Source: Prevotellaceae bacterium UBA4361 (GTDB lineage: Bacteria; Bacteroidota; Bacteroidia; Bacteroidales; Bacteroidaceae). From it: a DNA stretch of 10,093 nucleotides. The notes under the pieces were generated by a model. The model had not been told where the DNA came from. It saw only the letters and a program-made list of their open reading frames with translations, and did no database searches. The stretch spans positions 1-10,093 of the forward strand of contig DGSN01000057.1 in the NCBI GenBank assembly GCA_002393575.1, read 5' to 3'. Shown here in pieces: positions 1-5,504 of the stretch. Within the stretch, counting starts at the first letter, position 1, and the number at the start of each line of letters is the position of its first letter. The translations under genes and the position numbers were made by a program.

Positions 1-321
1 TTTTTATGTCTGTGAATAATTCAGGCTAAAGATATAAATCACCTACGCAGACGTCCCGTTGCATTACTTCTGTGGAGATTCTCAAATTGCGAAGTTTGAC
101 AATACAGAATAGTAACGTTTCAGTAAACGCCTTTTCGAGACCTGCCCTACAAACGGCATGGTGGTCTCATTCCATCGATGTATTAACCCGCCTATACCCA
201 AATTGCGGAAAAGTAGGACAATTCCACAAAAAGGACTGGCTAAGTCGTTTGCAAATCTACACTTTTTTTTCTATAAAGCCGCTATGTTCTTAGAAGTTTT
301 TTTCGACTGATGCTTAGAAAA
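1..321. other. Gene-free stretch at left edge
   Basis: I see no credible gene here. The longest open frame (72-293, +) begins at a non-ATG codon, has no recognisable domain and no signal peptide, and I treat it as chance. Two segments share a degenerate pattern: CAAATTGCG followed by GACAAT occurs at 83-103 and again at 199-222, with different bases between. The - strand contains a perfect Bacteroidota -7 box, TAGATTTG (bases 252-259), but nothing resembling a -33 element at the right distance and no reading frame downstream inside the window. It could serve a gene or RNA lying to the left, or be chance. Decayed repeat or old mobile DNA is possible but cannot be shown. Confidence 0.5.
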
Positions 322-322
322 G

Positions 323-353
323 TTGAAAAAAATCTTTTGCAATTCTAACTTTG
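323..353 (+). promoter_or_regulatory. Bacteroidota-type promoter, TTG-N20-TAACTTTG
   Basis: A perfect TAnnTTTG -7 box (TAACTTTG, 346-353) lies 20 bases after TTG (323-325), which matches the known Bacteroidota sigma-ABfr promoter layout. Transcription would begin near 360 and run into the 22-bp repeats at 371-458. The first start codon it reaches with a real gene behind it is at 564. It would therefore give that gene a leader of roughly 200 bases. Confidence 0.5.
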
Positions 354-370
354 GGAGCATTGTGAACAGC

Positions 371-458
371 CGAAGGTTCGTTTGAGTTTCATCGAGCGTT
401 CGTTTGAGTTTCGTCGAAGGTTCGTTGTCGTTCAAACGAAGGCTCGCTTGAAATGTGG
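371..458 (+). repeat. Four degenerate 22-bp tandem repeats in the leader
   Basis: Units begin at 371, 393, 415 and 437, each starting CGAAGG or CGAGCG and continuing TTCGTTTGAGTTTC in the best copies. Units 1 and 2 are nearly identical; unit 3 diverges in its second half and unit 4 is the most degenerate. Twenty-two is not a multiple of three, so the repeat does not encode a repeated peptide. The third and fourth units contain small inverted repeats: TTCGTT (421-426) with AACGAA (435-440), and CGCTTGA (445-451) with TCAAGCG (462-468). The tract lies downstream of the 323-353 promoter and would be transcribed as leader RNA. Confidence 0.75.
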
Positions 459-551
459 GAATCAAGCGCAAAAGGGGTAATGTGGGAAAAACTTTCCTCC
501 TCATCGCAAACTTTCTTCCGTGCTGATTCCTTATTCTTCGTGTAAAATCCT

Positions 552-559
552 TATCTTCG
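552..559 (+). promoter_or_regulatory. -7-like box directly before a start codon
   Basis: TATCTTCG resembles the -7 box TAnnTTTG with one mismatch, and ends 4 bases before the ATG at 564. If used, transcription would begin at or next to the start codon and the mRNA would be leaderless. No clear TTTG/TTG is seen 17-20 bases upstream. It may be a second, weak promoter beside the better one at 323-353. Confidence 0.3.
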
Positions 560-563
560 CAGC

Positions 564-1475
564 ATGAAACAATTATTTCTCAATATCGTCGTGCTCGTCA
601 CGCTGTCGTTGTCGCTTTTCCCTGCGAATGCGTTGGCACAGCAGAAGAAAATCAACCGTTTCGTGCCAGCAGGGGACTATAGCGGTATTACGCACATCAA
701 GGACCAGCTTTACGCGGTGGTGGATGACAAGTCGGAGAAAGATGGTTTTTATCTTTGGAACATCTTGATTGACAGCGAGAAAGGTAAACTTCGGAGCATT
801 GAGAACCTTGGTTTTGTTGCTACTCCGAATGCAAACAGAGATGCTGAAGGCATTGCCTATATGCCTCATCGCAACACCATCCTCATAGCTGGCGAGAAGG
901 ACAACTGCATCATTGAATACACGCTCGAAGGGCAACCCACGGGGCGCAAGTCTGCCCCACTCCTTTCTAAACGTAACAACTACGGACTGGAAGGGCTTTG
1001 CTACGACTCTATCAGCCACACGGTCTATGCCTTGGAGGAAAACAACGGTGCTGATTCGTGCCATCTCTTCTTGCTCAACGACGACCTCCAGCTCATCGGC
1101 ACAAAAATCTATCCGCTCGATGCTCCAAGTGCCAAACCGAAAAAGACTGGGTCGCACATCTACGGTGGGAGTGAGGTGATGGTGAATGGGTCTGCTCTTT
1201 ATGTACTGGAGCGCGAAGTACGGATCCCCAAGAACAAGGTGGGTGCATGGTGTCGCTGCAAGATTTACACTTATCTTCCCGCTGAAGGAAGGAAGACGGA
1301 ATTGCTCTACGACAAGAAAACCCGCATGAACCTCACGTCTCGTCGCTTTGCCAATTTCGAAGGGATGTGCCCAGGGCCTGTCCTCAGCGATGGCACACCC
1401 ACACTCATCCTCATCGCCGACTCTCAGCATCGTTACAAGGGTATGCTTCGCGACTGGATTCGAATCGTGAAATGA
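564..1475 (+). CDS. Secreted phytase-like esterase-domain protein
   Basis: A 303-residue exported protein. Residues 1-25 form a Sec signal peptide with a likely cut after ANALA. The rest looks like the esterase-like domain of phytase family (PF13449) or a related SdiA-regulated-type beta-propeller. Three blade-like segments carry an E-G pair: RDAEGIAY (92-99), YGLEGLCYD (140-148) and NFEGMCPGP (264-272), the last followed by LILIADSQ, as seen near the C-terminus of PF13449 proteins. The family name comes from distant similarity to phytases; most members have no proven reaction, so the substrate is unknown. The start is fixed by the signal peptide, the next Met being near residue 100. The DUF4861 gene follows after 90 bases with no promoter between, so the two are probably co-transcribed. 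Export and fold are fairly secure; enzyme activity is not. Confidence 0.65.
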   Translation: MKQLFLNIVVLVTLSLSLFPANALAQQKKINRFVPAGDYSGITHIKDQLYAVVDDKSEKDGFYLWNILIDSEKGKLRSIENLGFVATPNANRDAEGIAYMPHRNTILIAGEKDNCIIEYTLEGQPTGRKSAPLLSKRNNYGLEGLCYDSISHTVYALEENNGADSCHLFLLNDDLQLIGTKIYPLDAPSAKPKKTGSHIYGGSEVMVNGSALYVLEREVRIPKNKVGAWCRCKIYTYLPAEGRKTELLYDKKTRMNLTSRRFANFEGMCPGPVLSDGTPTLILIADSQHRYKGMLRDWIRIVK

Positions 1476-1494
1476 GAAAGCAGCAGATCATCAT

Positions 1495-1555
1495 CCCCCC
1501 ATAAATCCCATTCTTCCCATAAACCCCATAAACCCCATTACTCCCATAAAAACCC
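1495..1555. repeat. C-rich ~9-bp repeat tract between two genes
   Basis: Seven C-runs of 3-6 bases start at 1495, 1507, 1516, 1524, 1533, 1543 and 1553, mostly 8-10 bases apart, separated by ATAAA/ATT-type spacers. The core unit is close to CCCATAAAC. On the - strand this reads as repeated TTTATGGG with seven G-runs and 5-7-base loops, enough for a G-quadruplex. The tract fills most of the 90-base gap between the phytase-like and DUF4861 genes and ends 10 bases before the second start codon. No promoter or terminator is seen in the gap. Confidence 0.7.
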
Positions 1556-1565
1556 AAAAAAGAAT

Positions 1566-2849
1566 ATGAAACGACTTCTAACTATTTGCCTGTTCGCATC
1601 GCTTTACCTCAGTGGATGGGCACAGCAAAGAACCTTACAAGTGACGGTGGAGAATCCAAGTTCCTTTGCTAAGACTGATGCTCCCGTTGTCATTCGACTA
1701 TCGGACGTGAAGAGACTCAAGTTCGCGGTGGCTTCTGCCAGTGTCACATCGAATGGCACGTACATTCCTTGCCAGCTTGACGACCTCGACGGCGACCGCA
1801 AGAACGATGAACTGGCTTTCGTCATCAACTTGCAAGCCAACGAAAGCAAGAGCCTTCTCGTTACGCTCAGTGCAAAAGCCAACACCAACTCTCCCCTCTC
1901 AAGGGAGCAGGAGGGGTCTGCCAAAGCTCGCACATACGCCGACATGCAGTTGAACGACAAGAAGGGCAAGCATCCTTTCATCACCCGATTGGAAGCACCA
2001 GGAAAGGTGAACGTATATAGCGACCTTTATCATCATGGTGCTGCATTCGAAAGCGAACTTACCGCTTTTCGCATCTACTTCGACCATCGTCAGAACATCG
2101 ACATCTACGGAAAGGTGAAGCGCCAGCTGGAACTGCCCGACACGCACTTCTACACCACGCCCGAACAGCAGGCACAGGGCTACGGCAACGATGTGCTGTG
2201 GGCTGGTCAGAGCGTGGGTTGCGGAAGTCTGAAACTGTGGGATGGTTCCGCTCCGCAAAACTGGACAGAGGTGGAAACCCGCGGACAGCGCATCATCAGC
2301 GCAGGACCTGTGCGTACACTCGTGGAGGTGAGCGACTTAGATGTGAATGGTTATGATGTGCGCACACTCTACACCTTGTGGGCTGGACATCGCGAAGTGG
2401 AGGTTTGCACCTGTCTCGACAAACCGATTGAAAGCACGATGTTCTGCACAGGTGTCCAGAAATATGGACCTCAACCCGAAAGCATCATCCGCGAAAGCGA
2501 AGGCATTGCTGCTTCGTGGGGCAAGGACTATCCTGAGCAGTCGAGCGACAAGGCACGCCAGCAGTTTCCTCCCGAAGCCGTAGGACTTGCCGTTTATGTT
2601 CCTGCCGACTATCGAATCAGTTCTTCCGAGAGCGACATCAACTGCCTCTTCACGCTCGGCAAGAAAGGACAGACTTCCTTCCGCTATTATGTCAGTTTCT
2701 GTGCCGACAAGGAAGCCAACGGCTATCACTCCGCTTCCGCATGGTTCGCTTCCCTCGATGCATGGAAAGCCGAACTGGATGCACCAGTGAAAGTTTTTCT
2801 TCTGCCTATTCAATCACCAGACAAAAAGGTGAAAAACTCACAGAAATAG
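1566..2849 (+). CDS. Secreted DUF4861 family protein
   Basis: A 427-residue protein of the DUF4861 family (PF16153), of unproven activity; members are often found near uronic-acid or pectin degradation genes in Bacteroidota. Residues 1-20 are a signal peptide (cut near GWA/Q). Family-like segments are LDDLDGDRKNDELAF (71-85), AFRIYFDHRQNIDIYGK (167-183) and GYGNDVLWAGQSVGCGSLKLWDG (205-227, shown here only as the stretch's key words). The C-terminal half has the beta-strand pattern expected of a sugar-mutarotase-like sandwich, which I infer from composition only. Residues about 108-118 are odd: they come from a G/C-rich palindrome that looks inserted in frame. No SusC/SusD, sulfatase or glycoside hydrolase lies in the window, so a polysaccharide locus cannot be claimed. 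Start chosen by the signal peptide; A-rich leader, no Shine-Dalgarno. Confidence 0.72.
   Translation: MKRLLTICLFASLYLSGWAQQRTLQVTVENPSSFAKTDAPVVIRLSDVKRLKFAVASASVTSNGTYIPCQLDDLDGDRKNDELAFVINLQANESKSLLVTLSAKANTNSPLSREQEGSAKARTYADMQLNDKKGKHPFITRLEAPGKVNVYSDLYHHGAAFESELTAFRIYFDHRQNIDIYGKVKRQLELPDTHFYTTPEQQAQGYGNDVLWAGQSVGCGSLKLWDGSAPQNWTEVETRGQRIISAGPVRTLVEVSDLDVNGYDVRTLYTLWAGHREVEVCTCLDKPIESTMFCTGVQKYGPQPESIIRESEGIAASWGKDYPEQSSDKARQQFPPEAVGLAVYVPADYRISSSESDINCLFTLGKKGQTSFRYYVSFCADKEANGYHSASAWFASLDAWKAELDAPVKVFLLPIQSPDKKVKNSQK
1891..1916. repeat. G/C-rich palindrome inserted in frame
   Basis: CCCCTC (1893-1898) pairs with GAGGGG (1911-1916), and alternatively CTCCC (1891-1895) pairs with GGGAG (1903-1907). 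The element encodes SPLSREQEG within the DUF4861 protein, a low-complexity peptide between an ordinary beta-strand segment and the conserved ARTYADMQL segment. This resembles the short C-rich/G-rich palindromic repeats that occur between and sometimes inside Bacteroidota genes. It keeps the frame and introduces no stop. Confidence 0.5.
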
Positions 2850-2850
2850 T

Positions 2851-2880
2851 TTTCAATTGTTTATAAAAGTTGTAACTTTG
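2851..2880 (+). promoter_or_regulatory. Promoter, TTTC-N18-TAACTTTG
   Basis: A perfect -7 box TAACTTTG (2873-2880) lies 18 bases after TTTC (2851-2854), a one-mismatch -33 element. It begins just after the DUF4861 stop codon and would give the serine hydrolase gene its own transcript with a leader of about 70 bases. That leader contains the short upstream frame at 2934-2960. Confidence 0.6.
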
Positions 2881-2933
2881 CCACTACCCGGCTAAAATAC
2901 TGAAAAAAAAACAGCTATCAAACGACAACGACC

Positions 2934-2960
2934 ATGATACCCATCCTCAAGAAGATATGA
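2934..2960 (+). CDS. Possible 8-codon upstream frame (MIPILKKI)
   Basis: ATG at 2934 opens an 8-codon frame ending in TGA at 2958-2960. The stop overlaps the ATG of the serine hydrolase (2957-2959) as ATGA. This geometry permits translational coupling: ribosomes finishing the short frame could restart on the main gene. No Shine-Dalgarno is visible for either start, which is normal for Bacteroidota. An 8-codon frame can arise by chance, so this is only a candidate. Confidence 0.25.
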   Translation: MIPILKKI

Positions 2961-4303
2961 AAAGACTTTTACGATATGTTGCCGTTGTATTCATCCTTGC
3001 CATTCTTGGCGGATGTATTTACATCAATAGCCTGTTGCCTATCATAACGGGCTATGCTGCGAAGAATCTGGCTTCAGCAGTGTTCGTTTCGGGTCGCGAG
3101 GCGGAAGATGTGGAAGCACTTGACTTGAACTTTTCCTTCATTCGCTTCACAAGCAATACAGTGGACTATGAGAAAAAGACTGTCACCAGCCGCTTCCTTT
3201 GGAACAAATCTACAGCCGTCTATCGCGAAGGCTACGGTGTGACCTTGTTGATAGGCACTACCGCCGATGAGCTGAGATTGCAGCGTTTCCCGTTCGACGT
3301 GTTTGACGATACTCTGGCTGAACAGGATTCCTCCTTCAGGACTCAATTGCCAGTAGGCGACTCCGTCATCGCAAAGCGCCTTGCCCCTATTGCAAAGGCT
3401 TTCGTCAGCGAGCGAGCCTATCATGGCCATCCCTTTGCTTTCGTGGTTCTGCAAAAGGGCAGTGTGGTGGCAGAATGTTATGATAAGGGTATCGATAGCG
3501 ATACAAAACTCCTCAGCTGGAGCATGGCGAAGAGCTTTGCCAATGCACTCATCGGCATGATGGTCAAAGACAGTCTTCTTGACATTCATGCTCCAATGGA
3601 CATCCCCGAGTGGCAGGGCGACGGTCGCAAAGCCATCACACTCCACGACCTGATGCAGATGCAGAGCGGACTGGCATGGAACGAGGACTACGGCGCACGT
3701 TCTGATGTGAACATCATGCTCCACTGCGAACGCGACATGGGTCTCTTTGCCCTCTCAAAACCTCTCGAATATGCTCCTGGCACCCACTGGCAATACTCCA
3801 GTGGCACGACAAACATCGTGATGCGCTACTTGCGCAGCCGTTTTACTTCCGACGAGGCGTTCCTCCGCTATATGCACTTACGACTCTTTGCTCCACTCGG
3901 CATCGTCCGTCCCATATTCGAGCAGGACATGAGTGGCACATCTGTAGGTTCATCGTATCTCTATGCCACGGCAATGGATTTCGCACGTTTCGGACAAATG
4001 TACCTTGACGACGGCTGCATTGGCAATAAGAGAATCCTGCCTGCTGAATGGGTGGACTATACGCGCAAGTCGGCTTCCGACAGTGGCGACCATTATGGCG
4101 CCTTCTTCTGGTTGAACCGAAATGGCCATTTTCCAGATGTGCCTAAGGACATGTACTATTGCGACGGCCACGATGGACAAGACATCTTCATCTTCCCTTC
4201 CCATCAGGTGGTGGTTGTCATTCTGGGCTTCTCTCCAAAACCAGACAATGTTATCGACTTCAATGCGCTCCTGAGAGACATCCTCAACGCAACATCGTCC
4301 TGA
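2957..4303 (+). CDS. Membrane-anchored serine hydrolase, class C beta-lactamase fold
   Basis: A 448-residue serine hydrolase of the beta-lactamase/transpeptidase-like family (PF00144), related to class C beta-lactamases, DD-peptidases, EstB esterases and 6-aminohexanoate-dimer hydrolase. Catalytic motifs are in order: S189-M-A-K192 (SxxK, with the acylated serine), Y280-S-S282 (in place of YxN) and H405-D-G407 (in place of KTG), followed by a hydrophobic strand. YSS and HDG fit esterase/amidase members better than true beta-lactamases, so antibiotic resistance should not be assumed. Residues 7-18 are hydrophobic and end in LGGC (17-20): either a lipoprotein signal with Cys20 lipidated or a plain membrane anchor. 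Residues 30-105, with GYAAK and YREGYGVTLL, form an N-terminal extension typical of this Bacteroidota subgroup. Substrate unknown. It has its own promoter candidate and is followed by 118 non-coding bases with no clear terminator. Confidence 0.85.
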   Translation: MKRLLRYVAVVFILAILGGCIYINSLLPIITGYAAKNLASAVFVSGREAEDVEALDLNFSFIRFTSNTVDYEKKTVTSRFLWNKSTAVYREGYGVTLLIGTTADELRLQRFPFDVFDDTLAEQDSSFRTQLPVGDSVIAKRLAPIAKAFVSERAYHGHPFAFVVLQKGSVVAECYDKGIDSDTKLLSWSMAKSFANALIGMMVKDSLLDIHAPMDIPEWQGDGRKAITLHDLMQMQSGLAWNEDYGARSDVNIMLHCERDMGLFALSKPLEYAPGTHWQYSSGTTNIVMRYLRSRFTSDEAFLRYMHLRLFAPLGIVRPIFEQDMSGTSVGSSYLYATAMDFARFGQMYLDDGCIGNKRILPAEWVDYTRKSASDSGDHYGAFFWLNRNGHFPDVPKDMYYCDGHDGQDIFIFPSHQVVVVILGFSPKPDNVIDFNALLRDILNATSS

Positions 4304-4378
4304 CGGCATGAGTGACTCTCATCCACGTCAAGTCTGGAAGGCTCATTCTATAAGTAATTTAAATCCTGTCTAAGATAT

Positions 4379-4386
4379 TATCCTTG
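4379..4386 (+). promoter_or_regulatory. Possible -7 box, TATCCTTG
   Basis: TATCCTTG matches TAnnTTTG with one mismatch and lies 35 bases before the ATG at 4422. The upstream region has only TTTA near the -33 distance. The 118-base gap between this gene and the serine hydrolase makes a separate promoter plausible, but the site is weak. Confidence 0.3.
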
Positions 4387-4421
4387 AACAGATGTGTACA
4401 TTAATAAAAATATTCAGAAGT

Positions 4422-5498
4422 ATGAAAAAAAAAACAATTTTAGCTATTCTCTGTTTGGCATCGCTGAACAGCTATTCGCAAGATGCATGGAAAATGCAAG
4501 TTTGGAGCAAAAACGGCAACGTCTATCAGTTCAACACAGAAGAACTTGACAGTGTCACGTTTGTGAAAGACAACTACGTCAGAGATTGGGAAGGAATCAT
4601 GAAGTTTCCTTCTGAGAGTGAAATCAATCAGATTGATAACACAAGCCATTGCCGGTCGCCATATCCCTTTGTAATGCTTGACACAGATGTAAAAGGCGGT
4701 TTCGTTGGATATGCCATCGATTTCAAGGCAGACTACTTGCCTTCTGAAACGTATTGCAGCCTTGCCAATTTTCATATTGACTACAGTTCCCTTGCTGGAA
4801 AATATGATCAGATATGGAATGACGGTGGAATAGTGAACGGATACGCTGGTTTCCAAAGTGCAAGCAAAAGAAACATGAATGACTACCAAGGCATCCTTTC
4901 TATTTGGGACTCATACGGCATTGACCACTCGGGAAAGAAGGACACCATACAGGCAACCCTGATATATCCTGAAAACACAGAGGGAATCAGTTTCAACCAT
5001 GAAAATGACGGAATGAGCCATCGACCTCAATACAATTGGAAGCAAGGGAAATGGTATCGCGTGTTTATCCAATGCATAGAACCAGAGGATGGCAAGAACA
5101 CCCAAATAGAGTTTTGGGTGAACGACTTGGAAGAGAAAAAACAATGGACAAAACTTTGCGCGTTCGACTTAGGTGCGCGAGGATTATACTTCAGTAACAC
5201 TACGGGTGTTTTCCTCGAAAACTGGGAACCGAAATCTTGTGGCGAGATACGCACACTGGAATTTAAGAATGCGAAAATACTCGACCGTGAAAACAAATGG
5301 CAAAACATTTATTCTGGAAATTTCACAACCATGAAAGATTCCGAAGATATATGCTACACGGGCAGCTACCAGTATGGGGCTGACGAAACCACTTTTTGGA
5401 TGATTACCACTGGCGTTTCTAATTGTGCAACACCTCAGCCAGAATTGAAGTTTGCTGTGAAGTACATAGAACCAGGAAATCCTTTGGAGGTTAAGTAA
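4422..5498 (+). CDS. Secreted DUF3472-type protein
   Basis: A 358-residue exported protein. I start it at 4422 (MKKKTILAILCLASLNSYSQ) because this gives a clean signal peptide; an in-frame ATG at 4392 would add ten residues ahead of it and spoil the signal. Residues 24-48 (KMQVWSKNGNVYQF, then EELDSVTF) match a short N-terminal motif common on Bacteroides/Prevotella exported proteins. Residues about 137-285 look like DUF3472 (PF11958): GYAGFQ (140-145), ILSIWDS (158-164), YNWKQGKWYRVF (204-215), a Trp-rich strand, then FLENW (264-268). Function unknown; a carbohydrate-related role is only a guess. Sampled stretches are about 42% G+C, against up to about 58% in the DUF4861 gene, so it may have a different history. 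It ends 6 bases from the convergent comEC gene, with no terminator between. Confidence 0.6.
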   Translation: MKKKTILAILCLASLNSYSQDAWKMQVWSKNGNVYQFNTEELDSVTFVKDNYVRDWEGIMKFPSESEINQIDNTSHCRSPYPFVMLDTDVKGGFVGYAIDFKADYLPSETYCSLANFHIDYSSLAGKYDQIWNDGGIVNGYAGFQSASKRNMNDYQGILSIWDSYGIDHSGKKDTIQATLIYPENTEGISFNHENDGMSHRPQYNWKQGKWYRVFIQCIEPEDGKNTQIEFWVNDLEEKKQWTKLCAFDLGARGLYFSNTTGVFLENWEPKSCGEIRTLEFKNAKILDRENKWQNIYSGNFTTMKDSEDICYTGSYQYGADETTFWMITTGVSNCATPQPELKFAVKYIEPGNPLEVK

Positions 5499-5504
5499 CA
5501 GGGA

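Noticed and set aside
116..129. Hairpin CGTTT/AAACG
   Set aside because: Five base pairs only, no associated T-run or gene; expected by chance.
72..293. 73-residue open frame on the + strand
   Set aside because: Non-ATG start, no domain, no signal peptide, unusual composition, and it lies in a non-coding-looking stretch.
271..504. 77-residue open frame on the - strand across the 22-bp repeats
   Set aside because: The repeat period is not a multiple of three, so the peptide is not itself repetitive; no domain, and the promoter evidence is on the other strand.
573..1430. 285-residue - strand frame
   Set aside because: Antisense shadow of the phytase-like gene, which has a signal peptide and recognisable motifs.
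2957..4303. Reading the serine hydrolase as an antibiotic-resistance beta-lactamase
   Set aside because: YSS and HDG motifs and the N-terminal extension fit esterase/amidase relatives better; resistance cannot be inferred.
4309..4323. Small hairpin ATGAG/CTCAT after the serine hydrolase
   Set aside because: Only 5 bp and no T-run follows, so not a terminator.
564..5498. A polysaccharide utilisation locus
   Set aside because: DUF4861 and DUF3472 are suggestive, but no SusC/SusD pair, glycoside hydrolase, lyase, sulfatase or regulator is present in the window.
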